Assembly (NCBI GenBank): GCA_035500775.1
Contig: DATJWY010000139.1
Span: forward strand, 1 to 5,061
Direction of reading: 5' to 3'
Length of the DNA stretch: 5,061 nt
Source: DATJWY01 sp035500775
GTDB taxonomy: Bacteria; Pseudomonadota; Alphaproteobacteria; Acetobacterales; Acetobacteraceae
The notes beneath the pieces were generated by a model that saw only the letters and a list, made by a program, of their open reading frames with translations, did not search any database and was not told where the DNA came from. The position numbers and the translations under genes are program-made. Positions 1 through 5,061 of the stretch are shown in pieces. How positions within the stretch are numbered: position 1 is the first letter of the stretch; each line of letters begins with the position of its first letter.

Positions 1-34
1 CGGTCGCGACGGGCAATTGCTGAATTGTCGGCAT
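1..34 (-). CDS. Partial CDS: N-terminus of a probable second tail-fiber/spike protein
   Basis: An ATG at 34-32 on the minus strand opens a frame that runs off the left edge; only 11 codons are visible, reading MPTIQQLPVAT. A purine-rich CGGAA lies 9 bases upstream (48-44) and an AGG lies 3 bases upstream, giving an acceptable ribosome binding site. The first four residues, MPTI, are the same as those of the 830-residue spike gene just upstream, and the following x-x-L-P/A pattern is also alike. From general knowledge, phage tail-fiber proteins with a short attachment-type N-terminus often begin this way. The position, in the same orientation directly after a spike gene, fits a further receptor-binding protein. 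The fragment is far too short to prove function, and it is not covered by any long open frame inside the window. Confidence 0.6.
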   Translation of the reverse strand, partial: MPTIQQLPVAT

Positions 35-73
35 TGGCCTGAATTCCGATCTGAAACCGAAACGGAAGGGTTT

Positions 74-171
74 CCAAAGGGCTACGCCCTTTGGCCGGGG
101 GTGCGGGGGGGGGCAGCGCCCCCCGCAAGCTCAGACGCCGGCGCGGGGGGCAGCGCCCCCCGCAAGCTCAG
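74..171. repeat. REP-like GC-rich element with three hairpins, abutting the spike stop codon
   Basis: Three inverted repeats sit in a row. At 74-94 a perfect 9-bp stem (ccaaagggc / gccctttgg) closes a 3-base loop. At 143-163 a perfect 9-bp stem (gcggggggc / gccccccgc) closes a 3-base loop. Between them (about 103-126) is a second copy of the latter hairpin with a longer G run (nine G at 105-113 against six at 145-150). A 27-base sequence is exactly repeated at 108-134 and 145-171. The right-hand copy includes the TGA stop of the spike gene (168-170). No T-run follows on either strand, so a classical intrinsic terminator is not supported. The design resembles repetitive extragenic palindromes, which can stabilise mRNA ends or attenuate transcription; that role is an inference. 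Confidence 0.8.
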
Positions 172-2660
172 GCGATGGCGACCCACCCCGAGGCGCCGGT
201 CCCGCTCTGCTTGACCCAGAACGTCGCCCCGGCGCCGCCATCGAGGTTGCGGTAATCCGACCCGGGCGGCGCCGTGACGACCCCGTTCGGCCCCCCGCGC
301 CCCACGCAGGAAACAACGCCTGCCGGTTCCGCATCGCTGGCGATCCGCACCCGCCCCCCGGCGGCGGGATGCAGCACGACATCGCCCCCCATGCTGCGCA
401 ACGCCACGCCCCCCGCCGCATCCGGCGAGAGGTAATCATCCGCCGCGAAGGCGATGGCGCGCCAAGCCCCGAAGCAGCCCGCGAACGTCACCGCCGCGTC
501 GGCGGGCACGGTGAAATCCGTCCCCGTCCAGTTATCCTGCGCCGGCGCCGCGCCCGCATGCGCGAACCGCACCGCGCAATTGCAGGACACGTCGAGCCGT
601 CTTTCCTCCGGCACCGGCAACCCGACAAAGGCGGTCGCCGTCGCGCCCACGCCATCGCCGGTAATGGCAACGCCCGCGACCGCGCCGACCCCGCCATACC
701 CCGCGCCCGGATTGGTGACGGCGATGCCGATCACCTGCCCGCCCGAGACATAGGCAACCGCCGTCGCCCCGGTCCCGCCGCCGCCGATCGCCACCTGCGC
801 GTGGGTGTAGCCAAACCCGCCATTGGTCACGCGCACGAACGTCACCTGCCCGAGCGTCGCCACCTGCCGGTCGGTGAGGATGGCGCGCACCGTATCCGCC
901 GCCTGCGTCACCATCACGCCATCGGCGATATCCGGCACCTGCAACGTCATCGTCCCCGCCAGCACCGCCGCGTCGCGCACGAAGCGTTGCGCGTTGTTCC
1001 AGCGATTGCCTTCGATGATCACGCTGTCGGTCAGCGCCAAGAGCGCCTGCGCCATCGCCGCGCCGCCACCGCCGAAGAACAGGTTCCGCGCGACGACCAC
1101 CCCGCCCGGCCCGTCGATCAGCGAGACCCCGAGCGCGGAGACGCCCGCGATCTCGATCCAGTTCTCCGTGACCGCGACGCCATTCGCCGCGATCCCGAGC
1201 GGCACGCCATTGGCGTCGGTCTCGACATTGCGCACCACCACGGCGGCGCCGGTATTGCCGCGCAACGTATTGCGCGCCACCCGGATCATCCGTCCGCCGC
1301 CGGCATTGATGCCGGTCGCCGCGCCGGAGACGATATTGTCCGCCACCTCGCACCCGGCCGACCCCGCGCAATCGATGCCGGCGCTGCCGCCGAACACGTG
1401 ATTGCCCGCGACCGCCCCGGCGGCGAGCAGCGCCCGCACGCCCGCGCCATTGCCGGCGAGCCGGTTGCCGCGCACGGCATGCCCCGCGCCCGCGACGAGA
1501 ACGCCGAAACCGCTGTTCGCATCGCAGCGATTCTCGAAAACGGCGACACCCGGCCCGGCATCGGCGAGCGCGGCCGGCGACGTGGCCGCCAGGTCGCCGA
1601 CGGAAATACCAAGCGCATTTCCCCGGCATTCATTGCCGGCGATCTCGGCCGTGACGACTCCGGCATCGAGCCGGATGCCCGCGCCGCCATTGTCATGCGC
1701 CCGGCAGCCGAGCACGCGCGCACCCTGCGCGGCCTGGATCTCGACGCCATGCGCCGCGTTCCCCCACGTCACGCAGCGCAGCAGCGCATGCCGGATGGTC
1801 GCCGGATCGCTGCCGGCGGCGGCGGCCGAAACCAGCACGCCGCTGCCCACCGGCGCGCCGGTGAATCCGCAGCCGACGAAAACGCTGTCGAGGCAGCCAG
1901 GCAGAACGACGACCCCGCCATCCAGCGCCACCCCGGCGCGGTTGGCGTCGAAGCGGATGTCCAAGGCACGGAAGCTGGCGCCGCCGATCCCGATCCACGG
2001 CCCCGTGCCGGCCTGCGCCCCGCGCCGCAGCACGGTCTCGCCCGGCACGCCGAGCAGCACCGCCGGCGTGGTGATGCTGAACGGCCCATCGATGCGATAG
2101 ACCCGCGCCCCGAACCGCACCGGCCGCCCGGAGGCGATCGCCGCCGCCAGCGCCGCGCTGTCATCGGTGAGGCCGTCGCCGGCCGCGCCGAAGCTCTCGA
2201 TGGCGACGCTGTCCGCCAGCACCTCGGCAAGCGTCCGCGCGGTCCCGGCCCCGTCCGGGATCGCGAGCAGAAGCGAGCCGTCCACCCCCGGCACCGCGCC
2301 GAGTCCGCTCATGAAATCGGCATAGGAGATCCCGGCATTCCCCCCGCCCTGGCCGACCGCCACGCGATCCGCCGCCGCCGGCACCTGGCCCTGCGGCAGG
2401 GAGGCGATGGCGAAGGGCGGCGGGGCGGAGAGGAACCCGTTGGCCAGGGTCAGATTGGCGCCGATGCCGATGCTCTCCGGAGCCCCGGTGCCCGGGCTTT
2501 GCCGCCCGAGCAGCGCGTTCTGCGCCAGCGCCAGTGCCGGCTGGGTGCCCGCGAGCAATTGTGCCCGCGTCACCCGCCGTGCGACCCCGGCCTGGCTTAC
2601 CATCAGCTCATCCGTATCCGCCGCCGAGAGGGCGGGTGCGAGCGCGTCGATTGTCGGCAT
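168..2660 (-). CDS. Phage tailspike-like protein with pectate-lyase-type beta-helix (830 aa)
   Basis: Likely a receptor-binding tailspike that attaches to, and may cleave, a host surface polysaccharide. Residues 1-80 form an attachment-type N-terminus (MPTIDAL..., then TDELMVSQAGVARRVTRAQL and an IGIGANLTL segment) of the sort found at the start of many phage fibers. Residues 153-178 carry the ESFGAAGDGLTDDSAAL signature that opens the pectate lyase superfamily (Pfam PF12708-like) beta-helix. Repeated G-N-x-x-x-G-N/G-x-G turns follow to about residue 565, for example RGNRLAGNGAGV. Residues 609-680 hold two Gly-rich VTN-G-GY...GATA repeats, and 796-830 a fiber-tip motif (APPGSDYRNLDGGAGATFWV). 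I chose the ATG at 2660 because AGGAA (2674-2670) and AGGG precede it; the longer frame upstream would overlap the adaptor gene with Arg/His-rich shadow sequence. Catalytic residues cannot be assigned by eye, so enzymatic activity is unproven. It has 12 Cys, many in the helix. It could instead be a purely binding fiber. Confidence 0.85.
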   Translation of the reverse strand: MPTIDALAPALSAADTDELMVSQAGVARRVTRAQLLAGTQPALALAQNALLGRQSPGTGAPESIGIGANLTLANGFLSAPPPFAIASLPQGQVPAAADRVAVGQGGGNAGISYADFMSGLGAVPGVDGSLLLAIPDGAGTARTLAEVLADSVAIESFGAAGDGLTDDSAALAAAIASGRPVRFGARVYRIDGPFSITTPAVLLGVPGETVLRRGAQAGTGPWIGIGGASFRALDIRFDANRAGVALDGGVVVLPGCLDSVFVGCGFTGAPVGSGVLVSAAAAGSDPATIRHALLRCVTWGNAAHGVEIQAAQGARVLGCRAHDNGGAGIRLDAGVVTAEIAGNECRGNALGISVGDLAATSPAALADAGPGVAVFENRCDANSGFGVLVAGAGHAVRGNRLAGNGAGVRALLAAGAVAGNHVFGGSAGIDCAGSAGCEVADNIVSGAATGINAGGGRMIRVARNTLRGNTGAAVVVRNVETDANGVPLGIAANGVAVTENWIEIAGVSALGVSLIDGPGGVVVARNLFFGGGGAAMAQALLALTDSVIIEGNRWNNAQRFVRDAAVLAGTMTLQVPDIADGVMVTQAADTVRAILTDRQVATLGQVTFVRVTNGGFGYTHAQVAIGGGGTGATAVAYVSGGQVIGIAVTNPGAGYGGVGAVAGVAITGDGVGATATAFVGLPVPEERRLDVSCNCAVRFAHAGAAPAQDNWTGTDFTVPADAAVTFAGCFGAWRAIAFAADDYLSPDAAGGVALRSMGGDVVLHPAAGGRVRIASDAEPAGVVSCVGRGGPNGVVTAPPGSDYRNLDGGAGATFWVKQSGTGASGWVAIA
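621..836 (-). repeat. Tandem Gly-rich protein repeat within the spike
   Basis: This part of the spike gene encodes two successive units at about residues 609-647 and 648-680. Each has a VTN-x-G-x-GY start and a G-x-G-ATA end (VTNGGFGYTHAQVAIGGGG, then VTNPGAGYGGVGAVAGVAI). The second unit has diverged. This repeat style is familiar from phage and bacterial surface proteins, where it may form a short beta-stalk; here it separates the beta-helix from the C-terminal tip. Confidence 0.7.
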
Positions 2661-2664
2661 GCGG

Positions 2665-2674
2665 CCCTGTTCCT
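2665..2674 (-). promoter_or_regulatory. Ribosome binding site of the spike gene
   Basis: The minus strand reads AGGAACAGGG. AGGAA ends 9 bases, and AGGG ends 4 bases, before the ATG at 2660. This supports the MPTIDAL start over the upstream extension of the same frame. Confidence 0.65.
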
Positions 2675-2698
2675 GAAACTGTGCGGATACGCCGTGCC

Positions 2699-3181
2699 TC
2701 AGTCGGTGCTGAGGATCGGGTTGTTGCTCTGGTCGATGATCGGCGCGCCGGTCTGGTCGGTCAGCACCGAGGCCGGCAGCGCGGGCGTCGCCAGCGCCTC
2801 CACCGGCAGCAGGACGCTGCGCGCGATCACCCGCCCGCTGGTGGTGCCGATGGTCGCGGTCACGGTGTAGAGCGTGCCGGCGAACCCGGCGGAGAACCAC
2901 AGCACCACGAGGTCGCCATCCACCGAGGCCGAGTTCAGCGTGAGATCGCCCGGCTGGCTCGGCGAAACCTGCACATCGAGCGTGGCGACGGCATCGCCTT
3001 CATCGCCGAGGCAGGCGGCGGAGATGTCGAGCACGTAGTCGAGCACGTCGGCCGGGTCCTTCGCCGGCCAGGAAGGCGGGTTCGCGCTCCTGGTGCCGCC
3101 GCGCGCCGGCACGGTGAACCCGTCCAGCAGCACGCGCCGCGCGCGGCTCGGCTTCCATACATATTTGGCTGGTGTGGCCAT
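2699..3181 (-). CDS. Phage fiber-tail adaptor-like protein (160 aa)
   Basis: Probably a small structural protein that joins fibers or spikes to the tail tip. Residues 36-53 (PSWPAKDPADVLDYVLDI) match the hallmark K-D-P-x-x-x-L-D-Y start of a widespread family that databases name fiber-tail adaptor. Residues 60-127 look like one beta-sandwich: D-x-Q-V-S, a central VVLWFSAGFAGTLYTVTATI stretch and TTSGRVIARSVLLPV, the usual layout of that family. The first 35 residues are a basic extension (KPSRARR). The end (138-160) carries a short degenerate repeat, TDQTGAPI then IDQSNNPI. The ATG at 3181 has GGGA 6 bases upstream. The gene sits between the small tail gene and the spike, 37 bases before the latter, as expected for an adaptor. 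The family name is recalled from sequence pattern, not a search. No signal peptide or membrane segment is seen. Confidence 0.75.
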   Translation of the reverse strand: MATPAKYVWKPSRARRVLLDGFTVPARGGTRSANPPSWPAKDPADVLDYVLDISAACLGDEGDAVATLDVQVSPSQPGDLTLNSASVDGDLVVLWFSAGFAGTLYTVTATIGTTSGRVIARSVLLPVEALATPALPASVLTDQTGAPIIDQSNNPILSTD

Positions 3182-3216
3182 GATTTTTCCCGTTTCGGTC
3201 TGAGGCGGCGCGACGG

Positions 3217-3573
3217 TCAGCCGGCGGACGCCGTGGATGCCGTTGTTGCGGTGAATTCCGTCGTGCCGGACATGGCGGCCGCACCGGCCGGAGCATTGGC
3301 CGCGCCCGTGGCCAGCGTGGCGGCAGGCACGGCCGTGGCAGCCAGCGCGGCGACAGGCACGGCCAGCGTGGCGGCAGGCACGGCCTGCGCGGCTGCGGCG
3401 ACGGCAGCCGGCGGCACGAAATCGCTGCCGTCATACCCCCAGCCGACCGCCACCTCCGGCCGCGCCGTCACATCCACCCAGAGCAGTGCCGGAAAGAACA
3501 ATTCGGTGATCGGCAGGTCGGTGGCGAACAGCTCCGCCACCGCGCCGTTCCGGATGCGCGCGTATGTCTGCAT
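3217..3573 (-). CDS. Small phage tail-region protein with Ala-rich repeat tail (118 aa)
   Basis: The N-terminal 54 residues (MQTYARIRNGAVAELF..., FFPALLWVDV, VGWGYDGSDFVPP) follow a pattern seen in small proteins encoded near phage tail fibers: Y-A-R-I-x-N-G-x-V-A-E, then W-V-D-V, then G-W-x-x-D-G-x-F-x-P-P. The last motif also occurs in some fiber-assembly proteins, so a chaperone or minor tail role is possible but not shown. Residues 56-98 are low-complexity Ala-rich sequence with a 7-residue repeat (VPAATLA / VPVAALA / VPAATLA). The C-terminus is Thr/Ala/Ser-rich. The ATG at 3573 is preferred because GGTGAG precedes it by 4 bases. An ATG at 3585 would add MVRS but lacks a well-spaced ribosome site. 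The fiber stop codon lies inside the GGTGAG, suggesting coupled translation. Confidence 0.7.
   Translation of the reverse strand: MQTYARIRNGAVAELFATDLPITELFFPALLWVDVTARPEVAVGWGYDGSDFVPPAAVAAAAQAVPAATLAVPVAALAATAVPAATLATGAANAPAGAAAMSGTTEFTATTASTASAG
3311..3382 (-). repeat. In-frame 21-base tandem repeat in the 118-aa gene
   Basis: A 21-base unit starts at 3311, 3341 and 3362 on the plus strand. The first and third copies are identical (gccagcgtggcggcaggcac plus g); the middle copy differs at two positions. Nine extra bases separate copies one and two; copies two and three are directly adjacent. All spacing keeps frame, so copy changes would add or remove seven residues of the VPAATLA type. 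Confidence 0.8.
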
Positions 3574-3577
3574 AGAT

Positions 3578-3583
3578 CTCACC
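3578..3583 (-). promoter_or_regulatory. Ribosome binding site overlapping the fiber stop codon
   Basis: The minus strand reads GGTGAG followed by ATCT and ATG. The TGA inside it (3581-3579) ends the upstream fiber gene. A ribosome ending there would be placed to restart at the ATG at 3573, which points to translational coupling and decides this start. Confidence 0.65.
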
Positions 3584-4826
3584 ATTCCACGATGACGATG
3601 CCGTCCGCGCCGTTCCCGCCGGGCCCGGTGCCGAGCCCGCCCGAGCCGCCCGACCCGGCGAGCACCCCCGCGATCCCGGCCGCCGACCCGCCGGAGGCCG
3701 CCATCGCCGAGGGCGCGCCGGCGGCCACCCGGGCCGCCCCGCCCGCGCCGCTGATCCAGATGCCGCTGGTGGCCAGCGCGTTCTGCCCGACCCCGCCGAC
3801 CGTCCCGGTTCCCGGCCCATAGGCCAGCCCGACCGCCCCGTACCCGGCGCCATTTCCCGCGCCGCCGGCACTGCCCGGGCTGCCCGCGCCGCCGCCGGTC
3901 ACGGAGGCGATGGTGCCGAAGCTGGAGGTGCCGCCCGGCCCGCCATTCGTGCCGCCCGCGCCCACCGTCACCGGGTAGCTCGTGCCGGGCGTCACCGAGA
4001 CAAAGCCCTCCAGCGCCCCGCCGCCCGCGCCGCCGCCGCCCGCGCCGCCATTCCCGGCCCCGCCGGCCCCGCCGCCGCCCCAGAGGCGCAGCTTGACGAC
4101 CGTCACCCCCGGCGGCGCCACCCACCACTGGCTGCCGCCCGGCCCGAAGAACGCCATGTTGCGATAGCCCGGCATCAGCCCCGGCAGCTTCTGCCGCAGG
4201 AACGGCGCGGTCGGTATTTGCTGGATGGCGCCGGCGGTGAGGCTGCCCTGCCCGTAGCTGACGGTGACGGCATACAGCCCCACCCAGCCCGGATCGGCCG
4301 AGGGCGTCACCTGCGACCCGGCCGGCGCCGGCACGCCCGCCTTCGCCTGCAACGCCACGCGCTGCAGACGCTGCGTGTTCTGCGCCGTCCCCGCGTTCGC
4401 CGGCCCGCCGAACGGCAGCGCCGGATTGGCCGCGTTGTAGTAGGGCAGCACTACCGGGTTCGCATCCGTCTCGGAGAAGCTCGCCTGGATCAGATACACC
4501 ATCGCCTGGCCCACCCCGCCCGGCGCGCTCAGGGTGAACGACACCGGCTGCGTGTTCACCGCGAGCTTCATCACCGGGTCGGTATCGGTGCCGAGCGAGC
4601 CGAAGGCGCTGACATCCACGGTCTGCATCGTCGCGAGGCTGCCCGGCCCCACCGCGACGCTCATCGAGGCCGGAACACTCGGCGCACAGGCGAGCCCGTC
4701 CGCCACGAGCCCGGTGCCGAGCACGGCCTGCGCCAGATAACCGAGCGCGATCATGGTATTGCGCTGAACGTTCAGCAGGTCCGTGTCGAGCGGAATGCTG
4801 CCGGGATAGACGATCTGCCTGTCCAC
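3579..4826 (-). CDS. Phage tail fiber/adhesin with glycine-rich C-terminal domain (415 aa)
   Basis: Likely a tail fiber or host-recognition protein at the tail tip. Residues 1-225 form a conserved phage module: DRQIVYPGSIPLDTDLLNVQ, then MIALGYLAQAVLG, then the NPVVLPYYNAANP and GTAQNTQR motifs, a pattern I know from many proteobacterial prophage fibers. Residues 226-415 are a glycine-rich domain: WWVAPPGVTVVKLRLWGGGG opens it, residues 249-270 are almost all Gly and Ala, VTPGTSYPVTVGAGG follows, and it ends GNGADGIVIVEW, as in glycine-rich domain proteins (PF21722-like). The GTG at 4826 is chosen because AAGGA (4838-4834) lies 7 bases before it and VDRQIVYPG matches where related proteins begin. 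The frame stays open upstream, but that stretch translates the hairpin repeats. Polyglycine sandwiches occur in some phage adhesins; whether this domain folds so is inference. The gene lies 5 bases before the next start. Confidence 0.85.
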   Translation of the reverse strand: MDRQIVYPGSIPLDTDLLNVQRNTMIALGYLAQAVLGTGLVADGLACAPSVPASMSVAVGPGSLATMQTVDVSAFGSLGTDTDPVMKLAVNTQPVSFTLSAPGGVGQAMVYLIQASFSETDANPVVLPYYNAANPALPFGGPANAGTAQNTQRLQRVALQAKAGVPAPAGSQVTPSADPGWVGLYAVTVSYGQGSLTAGAIQQIPTAPFLRQKLPGLMPGYRNMAFFGPGGSQWWVAPPGVTVVKLRLWGGGGAGGAGNGGAGGGGAGGGALEGFVSVTPGTSYPVTVGAGGTNGGPGGTSSFGTIASVTGGGAGSPGSAGGAGNGAGYGAVGLAYGPGTGTVGGVGQNALATSGIWISGAGGAARVAAGAPSAMAASGGSAAGIAGVLAGSGGSGGLGTGPGGNGADGIVIVEW

Positions 4827-4833
4827 CGTGCCA

Positions 4834-4838
4834 TCCTT
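4834..4838 (-). promoter_or_regulatory. Ribosome binding site of the glycine-rich fiber gene
   Basis: AAGGA on the minus strand, 7 bases before the GTG at 4826, is the strongest such site in the window. It sits just downstream of the repeat element, within an A-rich patch (CAAAAAATCAAGGA), and fixes the start at VDRQIVYPG. Confidence 0.75.
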
Positions 4839-4885
4839 GATTTTTTGAAAGTGAAGCCGCCCGGCGCGCGCCGCGCGGAACAAGG

Positions 4886-4926
4886 TCAGGGGCTCCGCCC
4901 CTGAACCCCGCCAAAGGCTTAGCCTT
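4886..4926. repeat. REP-like two-hairpin element upstream of the fiber gene
   Basis: At 4886-4904 an 8-bp perfect stem (tcaggggc / gcccctga) closes a 3-base loop. At 4914-4926 aaggct and agcctt pair around a single base. Read on the minus strand, the order is an AAGGC-type hairpin, a GGCGGGG spacer, then a GGGGC-type hairpin. That is the same order as the plus-strand reading of the left element (AAAGGGC hairpin, GGCCGGGGG spacer, G-run hairpin), so the two lie in opposite orientations. No T-run follows, so termination is not supported. Confidence 0.7.
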
Positions 4927-4936
4927 GTAAGTCGTT

Positions 4937-4972
4937 TGCCGTCTCTGGCATTGGCCAATGCCAGAGACGGCA
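4937..4972. repeat. Perfect 36-base palindrome
   Basis: The half site tgccgtctctggcattgg is followed at once by its exact reverse complement: 18 + 18 bases with no spacer and no mismatch, centred between 4954 and 4955. The flanking bases (4936 and 4973) no longer match, so the edges are sharp. It could form a cruciform or a strong RNA hairpin on either strand, or be the binding site of a dimeric protein. No T-run follows on either side. Its place beside the two-hairpin element suggests they belong to one intergenic repeat. Confidence 0.85.
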
Positions 4973-5061
4973 GCGGTGAGCTTGTGCGAGCCTCGGGCGC
5001 GTGCCCGTTCCAAAGATAAAGCCCCGCTGCGCCTGCCGCCTTTCGGCTGAACAGTATGCGG
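4973..5061. other. Edge region without an assignable gene
   Basis: No start codon with a ribosome site is evident. All three minus-strand frames are open from the right edge to 4973. One of them, in frame with the fiber gene, contains AAGAAGLYLWNG and could be the end of an upstream gene, but it meets no stop and runs on through the repeats into the fiber gene. A small 5-bp hairpin (cgggc / gcccg) lies at 4994-5007. The boundary of the upstream gene cannot be set from this window. Confidence 0.4.

Noticed and set aside
14..27. Small inverted repeat caatt / aattg near the left edge
   Set aside because: It is only a 5-bp stem inside the start of a coding frame, easily due to chance.
74..171. 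Intrinsic terminator after the spike gene
   Set aside because: The hairpins are strong, but none is followed by a run of T on the minus strand (the last one is followed by AAACCC). A transcript-end role remains possible but is not shown.
74..171. CRISPR array, suggested by the 27-base direct repeat
   Set aside because: There are only two copies, the gap between them is 10 bases, and they contain a GC-run palindrome; there are no spacers of regular length.
532..1629. Second minus-strand open frame inside the spike gene (365 codons)
   Set aside because: It is an out-of-frame, Arg-rich translation of the spike with no recognisable motif.
369..2870. Long plus-strand open frame of 833 codons opposite the spike gene
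   Set aside because: Its product is dominated by Arg, His, Ala and Asp with no domain pattern. In such GC-rich DNA, antisense frames stay open by chance, and the minus-strand frame shows clear phage motifs.
2661..2900. 80-codon extension of the spike upstream of MPTIDAL
   Set aside because: It overlaps the end of the adaptor gene, reads as Arg/His-rich shadow sequence and would ignore the ribosome site at 2674-2665.
3574..5013. Minus-strand frame open from the edge and continuous with the 118-residue protein (598 codons)
   Set aside because: The part overlapping the fiber gene is Arg/Gly-rich shadow sequence. Phage-like motifs begin only at MQTYARI, which has its own ribosome site.

Overview
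The window is a very GC-rich stretch of bacterial DNA holding part of a bacteriophage or prophage tail-tip region. All coding is on the minus strand, so the genes read from right to left. Protein composition (Ala/Gly/Arg-rich, strongly GC-biased codons) and the short GC-rich hairpin repeats between genes suggest an alphaproteobacterial host. The repeats recall intergenic elements of the Acetobacteraceae/Rhodospirillales type, but that lineage call is an inference from style, not a measured match. There is no integrase, capsid, lysis, tRNA or host housekeeping gene in view, so prophage, plasmid-prophage and free phage cannot be told apart.

Layout in the direction of transcription: (1) 5061-4827, a non-coding leader with an uncertain 89-base edge, a perfect 36-base palindrome and a small two-hairpin repeat. 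(2) 4826-3579, a 415-residue fiber/adhesin with a conserved phage N-terminal module and a glycine-rich C-terminal domain; a GTG start with a strong ribosome binding site replaces the longer open frame. (3) 3573-3217, a 118-residue small tail protein with an Ala-rich heptad-repeat tail, translationally coupled to the fiber gene. (4) 3181-2699, a 160-residue fiber-tail adaptor-like protein. (5) 2660-168, an 830-residue tailspike-like protein made of an attachment-type N-terminus, a pectate-lyase-type beta-helix, a glycine-rich tandem repeat and a fiber-tip C-terminal motif. (6) 167-35, a GC-rich repeat element with a duplicated hairpin directly abutting the spike stop codon. (7) 34-1, the first 11 codons of another gene, which begins with the same MPTI residues as the spike and is probably a further tail-fiber gene.

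The four complete genes are spaced by 5, 35 and 37 bases and form one likely transcription unit. A plausible division of labour is: the glycine-rich fiber and the beta-helix spike contact the host surface, the adaptor-like protein joins a fiber or spike to the tail tip, and the 118-residue protein helps assembly or is a minor tail part. Hairpin elements of the same design, in opposite orientations, flank this block. I see no clearly new biological system. The most noteworthy points are the palindrome, the flanking inverted hairpin elements, the repeat fused to the spike stop codon, the mosaic spike, and the second MPTI-type gene start at the left edge.
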